Below are positions 9,654 through 19,886 of a stretch of 64,000 bases of DNA, piece by piece (the stretch's first letter is position 1; every line of letters starts with the position of its first letter). This DNA comes from Sphingomonadales bacterium (GTDB taxonomy: Bacteria; Pseudomonadota; Alphaproteobacteria; Sphingomonadales; Kordiimonadaceae). The notes below the pieces were generated by a model. The model was not told the origin of the DNA. It worked only from the letters and a program-made list of their open reading frames with translations, and did not search any database. The stretch spans positions 62,001 to 126,000 of the forward strand of contig JAALKD010000002.1 in assembly GCA_011088215.1 (NCBI GenBank), read 5' to 3'. A program made the position numbers and the translations under genes.

Positions 9654-11477
9654 CTAAGGCTTAGCCGGACTGGTCAACTTTTCAACCACTTCCCGAAGAA
9701 CTGCAATATCGATAGGTTTCCCAACGATAGCGTCAAACCCGGCTTGCCTATATTCCAGTGTATCTTCCGACAAAGTATTGGCCGTTAGCGCTATTATTGG
9801 GGGCGGAGAGGTAATTTCGGTTTTTATGATTTTAAGTGCGGACAGTCCGTCCAGCACCGGCATTTGAATATCCATCAAAACAATATCAAAACCCTTTGCA
9901 TTTGCTTTGAGGGTATCAATTGCTTCCTGACCATTAATCACTGCTGTACCATGCCAGCCCTCGCGCCGGATGAAACGACGTATCAACTCGCGGTTAATAT
10001 GATTGTCTTCGGCAAATAAAATTCGAATACTGGAGGCAGTAACATCTTCTGAAGGAAGCGGCGGTGTTTCGGGGTCAACCAATTCGGTATATTCTGACGG
10101 TTTAACCTGCTGGTAGCGCATATCCAGCACGGATGTGGATTCAGGCGATAAGTCCTGTTCACGGGCAGTAGGCAATTGAAGCTCAAACCAAAATTCAGAA
10201 CCTTGTCCAACCACACTATTTACACCGGCGTCGCCATTCATTAGCTCGACCAGGTCGTTGACAATTGCCAAACCAAGGCCGGTACCAGAGGCTGCGCGTG
10301 TTCTACTGGAATCGACCTGTTGAAAGCGGTCGAACAACATAGGCAAACGGTCTTTTTCTATGCCCGGACCCGTGTCGCGAACCCGCCAAATCAACTTCGT
10401 ACTGGTCAATGCAACCTTTGCCTCAAGCGCTATCGCAATTGTGCCCTCGGTGGTGAACTTGAGCGCGTTCTCGAGCAAATTAAGCAATATTTGACTGATG
10501 CGTATGCTATCACCCATCACCGGCAAGCTTTGATCATCAGGCAACCGCAAGACCAGTTTCAAACCCTTTTGCTTGACGCGCATGTCAAATAATGAAGCAA
10601 TATCGCCAGAAAGAGTAACCGCATCCATCGGCGCGGCGTTGATGACAAGTTTGCCTGCCTCCAGTTTAGCCATATCCAGTATATCATTGATTACAGTCAG
10701 TAAATAGCGACTGCTTTTGCGGGTAGTCGACAAATAATATTGTTGCAAATCAGTTAGTTCGGTGTCTGCCATCAAGTCAATCATACCGATTACACCGGTT
10801 AGCGGTGTCCGCAATTCATGGGTCATGTTCGCGAGGAATTGGTCCTTGGCTTTATTGGAAAGTGTCAGTTTTTCAGCAATGGAAGACTGCACAACTTCGA
10901 GTTCCGTAAGCTTGCGGATCGCAGGCATACGGACAAAATAGGCAACGGTCGAAAGTACGCCGCCGCCAATTAATGCCGCCACATAAGGGGGCACTTTGGC
11001 GGGCTCCAAAATGAACAACGACCACAGATATGCGACGGTAAATGGCACAACGAAAACCAACCATGTGGCAAAAGTTGGCGCGACCAGTCCCAGGGCAGCA
11101 AGCAACAAAGTTGCGAAGAAAAATTGGTTCAAATTACCGGTGGTGTGCAAAATGAAAAACACATTGAATGTAACAAGTGTAACAAGCAGCATTGTGATCG
11201 GTCTAATGGCCGCGACTTTCAATTGGCCAAGTTTATCCGCCAGCAAAATACCAGACGACAACAAAATACTAATGCTCAACGGCACCACAACAGTCAGCGC
11301 TTCTTCGATAGGAATAACGAAAAAAGACGCAACAGCCCGCACAGTAAAAAGAATGCCCACCGCCAGCGCCAAAACCCGCAAAGTTGATTTTTCAAAGGCT
11401 GCCAACTTTTCGTGAATCTGGTTTTGGACCGCCTCGTTGTCTACCCCGACCGGCAATTTATTTTGCGCGCTTGCCAC
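9654..11477 (-). CDS. Hybrid sensor histidine kinase/response regulator with N-terminal multi-TM region
   Basis: FLANMTHELRTPLTGVIGMIDLM (H-box), DTGPGIEKDRLPMLFDRFQQVDSS, GTGLGLAIV, receiver domain LFAEDNHINRELI...DIVLMDIQMPVLDGL. Confidence 0.95.
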   Translation of the reverse strand: MASAQNKLPVGVDNEAVQNQIHEKLAAFEKSTLRVLALAVGILFTVRAVASFFVIPIEEALTVVVPLSISILLSSGILLADKLGQLKVAAIRPITMLLVTLVTFNVFFILHTTGNLNQFFFATLLLAALGLVAPTFATWLVFVVPFTVAYLWSLFILEPAKVPPYVAALIGGGVLSTVAYFVRMPAIRKLTELEVVQSSIAEKLTLSNKAKDQFLANMTHELRTPLTGVIGMIDLMADTELTDLQQYYLSTTRKSSRYLLTVINDILDMAKLEAGKLVINAAPMDAVTLSGDIASLFDMRVKQKGLKLVLRLPDDQSLPVMGDSIRISQILLNLLENALKFTTEGTIAIALEAKVALTSTKLIWRVRDTGPGIEKDRLPMLFDRFQQVDSSRTRAASGTGLGLAIVNDLVELMNGDAGVNSVVGQGSEFWFELQLPTAREQDLSPESTSVLDMRYQQVKPSEYTELVDPETPPLPSEDVTASSIRILFAEDNHINRELIRRFIRREGWHGTAVINGQEAIDTLKANAKGFDIVLMDIQMPVLDGLSALKIIKTEITSPPPIIALTANTLSEDTLEYRQAGFDAIVGKPIDIAVLREVVEKLTSPAKP

Positions 11478-11739
11478 TCATCTAACCCCAATTTAGTGCA
11501 GCATTGCCTACCACCATGCAGTAGCTTTCTGGTGACACAAAGAAAATTCTGCTTCGCATACATGTATCACCTAGCGAGATTACCATTATGATGCATCACC
11601 AAATTCACACCTGTGGTAAGTGAAATGGCACCGAGGCACAGTCCAATCTCTTGACAGAAAGCCACTACTATCGCGGGAAGGTCGTACTAACAGGTTTTTG
11701 GTGATTATTTGGCCGGTAAGCCATTGCAAACACGTAGCG

Positions 11740-12690
11740 TTAAGCGCGCGCCGCCTGCCCCCCGGCACGTTTGTAGCTGCCCGGCCCTATCCCTATGTGC
11801 TTCTTGAAAACCTTGCTAAAAGCAGCCAACGATTGATACCCCACCTGATCAGCAACAGCCTCCGTTGTCAAAACGCCGGCATCTAAATGGTGACAGGCTT
11901 TCTGCATTCGCCACATGGTGACGTATTGCATGGGAGTCAGCCCAACCATTTCTCGAAATTGATTTGCAAAAACCGAACGCGACAAGCCTGCCTCGTTGGC
12001 CAGCATCTGAATTGTCCAACGTTCTTCCAGTTTTCCATGAAACACTTGCAGGCTTCTGCCGATATTTTTGTCGGCCACCGCGTTAACAAACCCACTCTTT
12101 TCGCCTAATGATACATTCCAGACCCGAACGGCATGGATAAATAATATCTCGGCCAAACGCTTGGTAATCGCCTGGTTGCCCATATTCCCAGTTTGCGTTT
12201 CATATGACATAAATTTCATGGCGTTATCGAACCATGAAAAATCGATCGCTTGTCTTCCAGTGATCAATATATAGTCCGGCAACTCGGCAAGAATTGGGTG
12301 GTAATGCATCTCGTTAAATTCAAGGTGACCACAAACAAGGTTGCCACGAGCGTCCCCTTGCCCACCATGAACAAAATAACCACCACCATCATAACCACTT
12401 TGTTCCAACACCTGATCAAGCTCAATGGATTGTGTGTCCGGATGGTCTTTCAAAGTATGGCTTTTACCGTGAGGGATTAAAATCATGTCACCAGCATTAA
12501 GGCGAACCGGTTCAAGCTGACCTTCAATTTCAACCCAGCACTCACCTCCTACCGCCAGATGAAAACGCGCCACATTTTGATAAGCAGGGACAGTTATGCC
12601 CCACGGGGCGGTCAAATCGGTTCTAAAATACAGCACGCCTTTGAATTTCAATAAATCCAGAACGTCACTTAATACATCCATTTGGCACAT
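11740..12690 (-). CDS. AraC family transcriptional regulator with N-terminal cupin
   Basis: Cupin LRLNAGDMILIPHGKSHTL-like segment; C-terminal HTH MLANEAGLSRSVFANQFREMVGLTPMQYVTMWRM...VADQVGYQSLAAFSKVFKKHIGIGPGSYKR. Confidence 0.9.
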   Translation of the reverse strand: MCQMDVLSDVLDLLKFKGVLYFRTDLTAPWGITVPAYQNVARFHLAVGGECWVEIEGQLEPVRLNAGDMILIPHGKSHTLKDHPDTQSIELDQVLEQSGYDGGGYFVHGGQGDARGNLVCGHLEFNEMHYHPILAELPDYILITGRQAIDFSWFDNAMKFMSYETQTGNMGNQAITKRLAEILFIHAVRVWNVSLGEKSGFVNAVADKNIGRSLQVFHGKLEERWTIQMLANEAGLSRSVFANQFREMVGLTPMQYVTMWRMQKACHHLDAGVLTTEAVADQVGYQSLAAFSKVFKKHIGIGPGSYKRAGGQAARA

Positions 12691-12840
12691 CCCAACAGCT
12701 AACTAATCCGGCGCATTATGCCTAATCGACTTATCACAGCAACACATAGAGACGATTGCGCTAAAAATACATACTTTTGATCATTGTTAATACAGCCGTT
12801 GCTCTTAGTTTCTTCGTTGTCACGATTTAGGAGCATACAT

Positions 12841-13221
12841 ATGATTGATCATCTTAGCGTTGGTGTTGATGACATCAAATCCGCGAAAAAATTTTACGAT
12901 TCAATATTTAAAACGATTGGAATAAGCCGTCTCGCCGAAATGGATGGGTTGTTGGCTTATGGCATTGAAGCCATTCAATTTTTAGCAATGTACCCCCATG
13001 ATGGAAACGGCAGCAGTGCGGGCAATGGTACGCATATCGCGTTTTCCGCGAAAACACCGGATGAGGTCGATCGATTTCACGCAAGCGCCCTTTCAATTGG
13101 TGGAACGTGTGAAGGAGCACCTGGGCCGCGCGTCTATCCTCATGCCGAAGTTTACGCGGCTTATGTGCGCGACCCGTTTGGCAACAAACTTGAAGTACTA
13201 ACCAATGGCTTTACCGGCTAA
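12841..13221 (+). CDS. VOC family (glyoxalase-like) protein
   Basis: MIDHLSVGVDDIKSAKKFYDSIF...YVRDPFGNKLEVL. Confidence 0.85.
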   Translation: MIDHLSVGVDDIKSAKKFYDSIFKTIGISRLAEMDGLLAYGIEAIQFLAMYPHDGNGSSAGNGTHIAFSAKTPDEVDRFHASALSIGGTCEGAPGPRVYPHAEVYAAYVRDPFGNKLEVLTNGFTG

Positions 13222-13241
13222 TACCTTAAAAGGAAATACTC

Positions 13242-13658
13242 ATGGAAACGGCACTATATTATCTTGGCCTAAGCGGCATTCTGACAATACTACTCTGGAC
13301 CCCTTACATTACAGCTCGCCTTTTTGAATGGGGCCTGCCAACATTTCTCAATAACTACCCCGAAGGCTTCCCCAAAACCCAGCCGGAACAAGCACCATGG
13401 GCCATGCGGGCACAACGCGCCCATCTGAATATGGTTGAAACAATGCCAGCATTTATCGCAGTTGTCGTCGCCGCCGTATTTTTAGGCAAAGGCAACCCTG
13501 AAATGGGCCAAACCGCCGGCATGTGGGCAGAGATATTCTTTTTCGCCCGTATAGGTCATGCCATTGTTTACATTCTAGCGGTGCCATTTCTGAGAACGCC
13601 AGTCTATCTGGTATCATGGCTTGCAGTATTGATGATTGGTTTTACTGCCATCAGTTGA
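13242..13658 (+). CDS. MAPEG family membrane protein
   Basis: Four hydrophobic segments; AQRAHLNMVETMPAFIAVVV and FFARIGHAIVYILAVPFLRT motifs. Confidence 0.85.
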   Translation: METALYYLGLSGILTILLWTPYITARLFEWGLPTFLNNYPEGFPKTQPEQAPWAMRAQRAHLNMVETMPAFIAVVVAAVFLGKGNPEMGQTAGMWAEIFFFARIGHAIVYILAVPFLRTPVYLVSWLAVLMIGFTAIS

Positions 13659-13675
13659 CCAAATACCGGACATGC

Positions 13676-13712
13676 AAAAAGGCGTGGAGCCTGGCGGCTC
13701 TCGCGCCTTTTC
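13676..13712 (+). terminator. Rho-independent terminator
   Basis: AAAAAGGCGtgGAGCC-tggc-GGCTCtcgCGCCTTTT. Confidence 0.65.
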
Positions 13713-13820
13713 GCATCGAATAACCGGAATAAAATCGCATCACCTCCATTAGCTGCGTTGACGTGAATTGATTTCATCGCACACTCATGTCACCTTTCCA
13801 GTTCACCGTAAGGCAATTTT

Positions 13821-14405
13821 ATGGCACCAAAAAATTTACGCTCGCTAGTCAGCGACATCCGAAGTTGTACACTCTGCGCAGCTTCGTTGCCGTGTGAACC
13901 CAGACCCATTGTGCAGGTCAGCGAAAACGCCAAAATTCTTATCGTCGGCCAAGCACCAGGGCGGCGAGTGCAGGAAAGCGGTATTCCTTTCGACGATCCC
14001 AGCGGAGACCGTTTGCGCCACTGGATGGGTGTTGACCGCGACACATTTTACGACGCAGAGAAAATTGCCATCATACCTATGGGGTTTTGCTATCCCGGTA
14101 CCGGCAAGTCAGGCGATCTGCCCCCACGTACGGAATGTGCCGAAGCATGGCGCAAACCTTTGATGGCATTGATACCGCAGGTGGAAATGACCCTTGTGAT
14201 TGGCCAATATGCCATCGCTTGGCATCTGCCTGATGAGCGCAAAAACACTCTCACTAAAACCGTGCAAAACTGGCGCACCCATTGGCCTTCGAAGCTGGTG
14301 CTGCCACATCCAAGCCCGCGCAATAATATCTGGCTGAAGAAAAACCCGTGGTTCGAAGGAGAATTACTGCCCCCGCTGAAAGAGCGTGTTAACGCGTTGA
14401 TATAG
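13821..14405 (+). CDS. Uracil-DNA glycosylase family protein
   Basis: ILIVGQAPGRRVQESGIPFDDPSGDRLRHWMG; LVIGQYAIAWHL; LPHPSPRN motif. Confidence 0.85.
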   Translation: MAPKNLRSLVSDIRSCTLCAASLPCEPRPIVQVSENAKILIVGQAPGRRVQESGIPFDDPSGDRLRHWMGVDRDTFYDAEKIAIIPMGFCYPGTGKSGDLPPRTECAEAWRKPLMALIPQVEMTLVIGQYAIAWHLPDERKNTLTKTVQNWRTHWPSKLVLPHPSPRNNIWLKKNPWFEGELLPPLKERVNALI

Positions 14406-14468
14406 TTTGATTAGGTAAAGGCGAGAAATCAAGCATCTAACAAAAGCCTAGCATCACCCGACATCGAG

Positions 14469-15617
14469 TTATGCCAAACGCCGACGATACAGCGGCAATG
14501 CAACAAGTATCGTGATTCCCATAAAAAGGGCAATGGGCCAAATGTGCGCGAACGCTTCACTTATACCGGCCCCCTTAAGCAAAATATCACGAGATAGCCT
14601 GACAAAATGCGTTAGTGGTAGAAAATTACCTATCGTCTGCGCCCATGCAGGCATACCTGTAAATGGGAACATAAATCCTGACAACAGCATCGAGGGTAAA
14701 TAAAAGGCCACAGCGGCCTGTAATGCTTGTAGCTGGCTGGAAACAATTGTTGACAGCGCAAACCCTAAAACCAAATGGGCAGCGGAAAGTAACAAGCCTC
14801 CAAAACCGAAAAGAAACAATGAGCCAAATGTCGGCAACTGAAACAACGCCACACTTACGGCCAAAACCAGTAAAACCTGGATAGCTGCAACAACCAAATA
14901 AGGACCAAGCTTCCCGACTAGCGCATCCAAAGCACTAATAGGCATTACCACAAGGGCTTCCCAGCTTCCCTGTTCGCGCTCTTTAACCAGGGTAAGTGCG
15001 CCCAGCATCAACATACTGATCATCACAATAACCCCCATCAATGCTGGCAGAATTGTCCATGCGGTCAATTTATCTGGATTGTAAAGCCAAGTCGTTCCTC
15101 CGGCTTCATAGCGAGCTAAAAGAGACTCATCCGTTTCGCCTTGCCTTGCCAATTTTTTCCATAGAGCATTCTCTAAAGCAGCCAAAGCGGGCGCAACGGA
15201 GCTCACCTCCGTACCATCTGCATACAATCGTGTAGCTAGTTGATCGTTCTCCTCAGCAACTCCGTCCAATTCGTCAAACAGCGTGCCATCGTCAGGCAGC
15301 TCAACTGCAACCATCACACGGCCATTCTCCAGCGCTTTTCTAGCCTCGCCGGGTACCAAACCATCAATAATTTCCCTGAAATATCCAGTAGTTTCGATGA
15401 GCTCCACTGCCCGAACCTGAGCAGATGGCCCTCCGCCTGCAACAGCGACACTAACCTGCTTGGGATCAAGGTTAACGGCATAACCAAACAAAATGACCTG
15501 AAAAGCAGGCACAACCACAACCAACGAAAAACTGGTCCGGTCCCTGAGAAGCCGAAGCGTTTCGACAAGCGCGATCGCTCGCATCCGCCTATAACTATGC
15601 TTGAAGAAAGAAAACAT
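14469..15617 (-). CDS. ABC-2 type transporter permease
   Basis: N-terminal TM, large extracytoplasmic loop, LMLGALTLVKEREQGSWEALVVMPISALDALVGKLGPY, C-terminal TM bundle. Confidence 0.9.
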   Translation of the reverse strand: MFSFFKHSYRRMRAIALVETLRLLRDRTSFSLVVVVPAFQVILFGYAVNLDPKQVSVAVAGGGPSAQVRAVELIETTGYFREIIDGLVPGEARKALENGRVMVAVELPDDGTLFDELDGVAEENDQLATRLYADGTEVSSVAPALAALENALWKKLARQGETDESLLARYEAGGTTWLYNPDKLTAWTILPALMGVIVMISMLMLGALTLVKEREQGSWEALVVMPISALDALVGKLGPYLVVAAIQVLLVLAVSVALFQLPTFGSLFLFGFGGLLLSAAHLVLGFALSTIVSSQLQALQAAVAFYLPSMLLSGFMFPFTGMPAWAQTIGNFLPLTHFVRLSRDILLKGAGISEAFAHIWPIALFMGITILVALPLYRRRLA

Positions 15618-16555
15618 CAGATAATTGATTTGGCGGTATCGTATACCGCTCGATACAATAATTTGGCACTAGCATCGGTAAGGGTTGCTGAAACTTCCCT
15701 GATCGACGCACCGGACAACTCAGCAGTTTCCCTCAATCCTTTAGCAGTATCCATCGACACAACCAGACGCACCACGTCATTTTCTCGTGTCATTGAATAG
15801 AAGCTATTTTTCTTGGTTACAGTACCTGAAAAACTTGCCAGATTGTCATTTTCGACAATAAACGCCGCACATCCCGCTTCGCGAATGATGTCTTTCGGTG
15901 TGCCCTTCGCCAACAAGCTCCCCTGCGCCAAAAATAACGTGTTTGTACAACGCATCGCTTCATTTAAATCGTGGGTAGACACAACAACTGCAGTATCAGA
16001 AGAAACAAACTTTTCAATATACCGCCATACCTGATGCCGCGCTGCGGCATCCAGTCCACTAGTGGGTTCATCAAGAAGCAACAAACCCGGTTTGTGAATA
16101 ACAGCCGCAGCAAGCTGAAGCATTCGGCCCCACCCACCTGACAGTTTTCCGGCGCGGACGGCGGCATATTTCGATAATTCAAACTCTTCAACTATTTGTT
16201 CAACTGCCCGCTTGGGTTCAGGCAGTTCATAAATAGACGCTCGAAATTTCAGGTTTTCCATCACAGTAAGATCATCATACAGCGCCAAGTTCTGTGCCAT
16301 ATATCCGATGTTTGCACGTATTTCTCGGGCGCCAACAGGCAATTCCCGTCCATGTACGCGAATGGCACCGCCACTTGCGTGAACTGCACCCGCTATCATA
16401 CGTAAGACTGTTGTTTTGCCGCCGCCATTAGCACCGATAAGGCCTAAAATTTCACCTCCATGCACGTCAAAAGTCAAAGGTCGAAGTACCAGTTTTTCGC
16501 CGTATGATTTGCAAATGTTCTTTGCCTGAACAAACATTCTGTTCTCAAATTTCAA
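15617..16555 (-). CDS. ABC transporter ATP-binding protein
   Basis: Walker A GANGGGKTT, signature LSGGWGRMLQLAAAVIHKP, Walker B LLLLDEPTSGLD; stop/start overlap TGATG with the permease. Confidence 0.95.
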   Translation of the reverse strand: MKFENRMFVQAKNICKSYGEKLVLRPLTFDVHGGEILGLIGANGGGKTTVLRMIAGAVHASGGAIRVHGRELPVGAREIRANIGYMAQNLALYDDLTVMENLKFRASIYELPEPKRAVEQIVEEFELSKYAAVRAGKLSGGWGRMLQLAAAVIHKPGLLLLDEPTSGLDAAARHQVWRYIEKFVSSDTAVVVSTHDLNEAMRCTNTLFLAQGSLLAKGTPKDIIREAGCAAFIVENDNLASFSGTVTKKNSFYSMTRENDVVRLVVSMDTAKGLRETAELSGASIREVSATLTDASAKLLYRAVYDTAKSII

Positions 16556-16560
16556 TTGAG

Positions 16561-17709
16561 TTAACCGTGTTGGTAAAGGAAGCCACCAAACATATATTTG
16601 GTCGCCTCTGCACCTAATGTCAAAAGACGCTGACCTTCGGTCATCTGCGTTCTCATTCGTTCAAAAGCCAGCCAAATTGCGGCAGAGCCGGTGTTGCCAA
16701 TTTCATCTGCGTGCACAACGACTTTATCGCGAGGAACACCCAAGTGTTTTTCCATCAATATCCCCATCAACCCATTCGCCTGATGAGGCAATATATAGTC
16801 AACATTATCAGGGGTTAACTCACACTGCGCCGCAGCGCTCAACCCTGCGAGAAACAGCTCAGGGCCGTTCGTACGCACGTCTTCAAACGCGTGAGAAAAT
16901 TCTGGAACTTCGTTTGGAGCCACTGGTTCGTCTGATCCACCGCTGGGTAGGCAAAAACCGGGTTGGCGCCCTTGACCTATCTGCCCGTAAAACTTGTTGC
17001 TAAGCGAACCTTTGCTGCGGCATCCACTTTCATATTTGCTCTCTTTTGGAGCCAATATAACTGCGGCTGCTCCGTCACCCATCTGAACCAGATTGACGAG
17101 TTGCCCTGCATCTTCTTTCAGCCGTGTAGGATCAAAAAACACCGAGCCTGTTCCAGACCCACCAATTGCACCCGGTTTGGCACCGGGTTCCGACAACAGC
17201 CCTTCCGCAACAACAAGAGCATTGGCAAACCCAGTGCAGGCCTGGCGTAACTCCATATACGGACCAGAATATTCCAACTCGTCGGCAACAAAGGCAATGT
17301 TAGAGGGGATCGGCGCAGCTGGTGTCGCCGTGTGTCCAATAAGATAGCCAAGATCATTGGGCTTCAATCCCGCATCATCTAGTGCAGATTTTACTGCGCT
17401 CGCTGCAAGCTCAGGGTTTCTATGACCAGCCCGCGGCCCTTCTGATCTTTCTCGTAGATCCCGGCATAGATGTCGTTGTTTTATATTCAGCTTTTGCGCA
17501 TAAATCTGCCCGCGACGGCCGATATCAAGATCGAAAGTTTTATCTACGTGCTCAAGCAACTCATCAGTAGATACCGGCGAGCCCGGCAAACATTTACCCG
17601 AACCTATAACAGCTAATTCGTTGCTTCCGCGCCAAATCGGCGGCGCTGTTTTGGTATTTATATCGAACATAATCACAGTTTTCCTATTGGTGGTCTGTGA
17701 TTTCACCAA
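16561..17709 (-). CDS. 3-oxoacyl-ACP synthase III-family (FabH-like) enzyme
   Basis: Active-site Cys ELRQACTGFANAL; PHQANG (His) and EIGNTGSAAIW (Asn); QMGDGAAAVIL. Confidence 0.88.
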   Translation of the reverse strand: MVKSQTTNRKTVIMFDINTKTAPPIWRGSNELAVIGSGKCLPGSPVSTDELLEHVDKTFDLDIGRRGQIYAQKLNIKQRHLCRDLRERSEGPRAGHRNPELAASAVKSALDDAGLKPNDLGYLIGHTATPAAPIPSNIAFVADELEYSGPYMELRQACTGFANALVVAEGLLSEPGAKPGAIGGSGTGSVFFDPTRLKEDAGQLVNLVQMGDGAAAVILAPKESKYESGCRSKGSLSNKFYGQIGQGRQPGFCLPSGGSDEPVAPNEVPEFSHAFEDVRTNGPELFLAGLSAAAQCELTPDNVDYILPHQANGLMGILMEKHLGVPRDKVVVHADEIGNTGSAAIWLAFERMRTQMTEGQRLLTLGAEATKYMFGGFLYQHG

Positions 17710-17801
17710 AACAGATTAACCGCTACGACTAAATTAAAGCTGACACAATTGTTTGTGACTATCAGGTTACCTACCTGATCATTTGATTTTATTCGTGGAT
17801 C

Positions 17802-17830
17802 AAAAAAGGCGCAGCCAAAGCCGCGCCTTC
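17802..17830 (-). terminator. Terminator downstream of ssb
   Basis: Minus strand: AAGGCGCGGCTTTGGCTGCGCCTTTTTT hairpin plus T-run. Confidence 0.7.
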
Positions 17831-17860
17831 TTTAATTTGCTGAACATAATTTACTAGAGA

Positions 17861-18358
17861 TCAGAACGGGATTTCGTCGTCCAAGTCGGCTGCGCCGCCA
17901 GCGGGTGCGTTTCCACCTTGTTGACCCCCACCTTGCTGTCCGCCATGAGATTGGCCGCCGCCGTAATTTGACTGGTTGTCGCTAAAGCCACCACCTGCAC
18001 CATCGTTGCGGCTATCCAACATGGTTAGCTCGCCGCGGAAACGCTGTAGAACTACTTCGGTTGAATATTTTTCCGTGCCAGACTGATCAGTCCATTTACG
18101 AGTTTGAAGCTGGCCTTCCACATAAATTTTGGAGCCTTTTTTCAAATAATTTTGCGCAACCTTGGCAAGATTTTCGTTAAAAATCACCACACGGTGCCAC
18201 TCAGTTTTATCGCGGCGCTCACCAGTGTTCTTGTCGCGCCAATTTTCGGACGTCGCAACCGACAGGTTCACCACTGGTGAACCATCCTGCATCGAACGCA
18301 CCTCAGGGTCACGGCCCAGATTACCAACCAAAATTACTTTATTTACACTACCAGCCAT
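17861..18358 (-). CDS. ssb: Single-stranded DNA-binding protein
   Basis: [43 protein letters not shown]...; Gly-rich linker; acidic tip DLDDEIPF; start corrected to 18358. Confidence 0.97.
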   Translation of the reverse strand: MAGSVNKVILVGNLGRDPEVRSMQDGSPVVNLSVATSENWRDKNTGERRDKTEWHRVVIFNENLAKVAQNYLKKGSKIYVEGQLQTRKWTDQSGTEKYSTEVVLQRFRGELTMLDSRNDGAGGGFSDNQSNYGGGQSHGGQQGGGQQGGNAPAGGAADLDDEIPF

Positions 18359-18480
18359 TAGGGCCCCCTTGTTGAAATATTGAGAGGGTACAGCGTGAAA
18401 CAAACTGCCTCGCTGCCTCCATACCGGAGGGAACATAGACCACAAATGCCCGCCCTTGCAAAAGGTAATTGAGGATTTTT

Positions 18481-18495
18481 GTTCTATTTTTGTTC
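18481..18495 (-). promoter_or_regulatory. SOS (LexA) box upstream of ssb
   Basis: GTTC-TATTTTT-GTTC, perfect alphaproteobacterial GTTC-N7-GTTC, 123 bp upstream of the ssb start. Confidence 0.75.
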
Positions 18496-18625
18496 TTTTA
18501 TAGTCAACTATTGTTTTATTACTCAATTCGCCGATGGTTTCAGGCGGTTCATCGCGCCGATATAGCCAAACCAAAACATGTCGTTAGGCTCAATCTGGGA
18601 ATTTTAGCTGAATGAGGGGAATGTC

Positions 18626-19189
18626 ATGAAATCTATCAAAGCAACTTTTGCTGCTATTGCACTTGCCAGTATATTTGCGTCACCAGTGATCGCTAGACAA
18701 GCAGCCACACCTGCAGCCCCGGCAACGCCCCCGCCCCCACCCTGCACACTGGATGAAAACTTCCGGGCATTCGACTTTTGGGTCGGGGATTGGGAAGTAT
18801 CAACATGGCCCGGCGGCGGTGCCATTGGCGGACACAATAAAATTTCGCCGGTTGAAGGCGGATGTGCGCTGGAAGAACGCTGGACAAACTCACAGGGGGG
18901 CACTGGACGCAGCCTCAATTATTACAACCCCAACACCGGAAAATGGCGGCAGCTATGGGTCGCGGGCGGTTATTCAATCGATATTGTTGGCGGTCTGAAG
19001 GAAGGCGCGATGGCCCTGGAAGGCACCATCTACTATTATACCCAGAAGAATTCAGTTCCGTTTAAAGGCACATGGACCCCACAGCCTGATGGAAGTGTGC
19101 GTCAGTTTTTTGAACAATATAACGCGGAAACCAAAGAATGGGCCGTATGGTTTGATGGCAAATATGTTCGCTATACGCCTGAAGACTGA
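18626..19189 (+). CDS. Secreted hypothetical protein (FDFWVGDWEV-type, DUF1579-like)
   Basis: Signal peptide MKSIKATFAAIALASIFASPVIA; FRAFDFWVGDWEVSTWPGGG. Confidence 0.7.
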   Translation: MKSIKATFAAIALASIFASPVIARQAATPAAPATPPPPPCTLDENFRAFDFWVGDWEVSTWPGGGAIGGHNKISPVEGGCALEERWTNSQGGTGRSLNYYNPNTGKWRQLWVAGGYSIDIVGGLKEGAMALEGTIYYYTQKNSVPFKGTWTPQPDGSVRQFFEQYNAETKEWAVWFDGKYVRYTPED

Positions 19190-19250
19190 GCCGAGAAGCG
19201 GTACCGGAGAGTTAAGTCTATGGTACCCTTCTATTCATCACTAACCGAAA

Positions 19251-19655
19251 TTATTCACTGGAACTGGCTTCATATTGCGGCACACCCGGCAACGCCGCAG
19301 CACCTTCCATCCTGCTACGGGTGAATATTTCGTACGACACTTCGATGTTTGATGTGTCGTCAAGGGTAGCGGTACTAATATCTACCATATCCCTGAGCTT
19401 CAATCCGTCCCATTGCAAAGGCGTGCCGCACTCCACACAAAACCGACGAATAGCTGCCGGACTTGCAGAATACTCGCCGGAAGGTTTGTTGATCCACCTA
19501 AACTGGCTCACTGGCACAAATGTGGATGTCACAAAGGGCGCGCCGGAATTTTTCTGGCAGTCACGACAATGACAGTTTCCAGTTTCGTGGCCAGACAAAT
19601 CAATTTCATACCGCGCTTTACCGCATAAGCAACCACCCTGACGGATATCTGTCAT
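19251..19655 (-). CDS. GFA family protein (Zn-binding, glutathione-dependent formaldehyde-activating enzyme-like)
   Basis: GGCLCGKARYEI...GNCHCRDCQKNSGAPF...FCVECGTPL. Confidence 0.9.
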   Translation of the reverse strand: MTDIRQGGCLCGKARYEIDLSGHETGNCHCRDCQKNSGAPFVTSTFVPVSQFRWINKPSGEYSASPAAIRRFCVECGTPLQWDGLKLRDMVDISTATLDDTSNIEVSYEIFTRSRMEGAAALPGVPQYEASSSE

Positions 19656-19770
19656 TCATTCCTCCCATTGTGGACTTCAGCTGCAGTTAAAGGTGTTAGA
19701 AAGCGTATAAAACCACAATCACGGCAGGTTATCATAATCTTCTCCATATTTTGTCAGGAGTGATAGAATT

Positions 19771-19785
19771 GTTCTTTATTTGTTC
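19771..19785 (+). promoter_or_regulatory. SOS (LexA) box upstream of uvrA
   Basis: GTTC-TTTATTT-GTTC, perfect GTTC-N7-GTTC, ~100 bp upstream of uvrA. Confidence 0.8.
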
Positions 19786-19886
19786 TTTACGGAACATTAT
19801 GGTGATCGCGCTTGACACCGGCGCCATTACGGCCCAATTCATATCATGAAAACTGGTCATAAACCTGGCCCTAGCGAGACACATGT

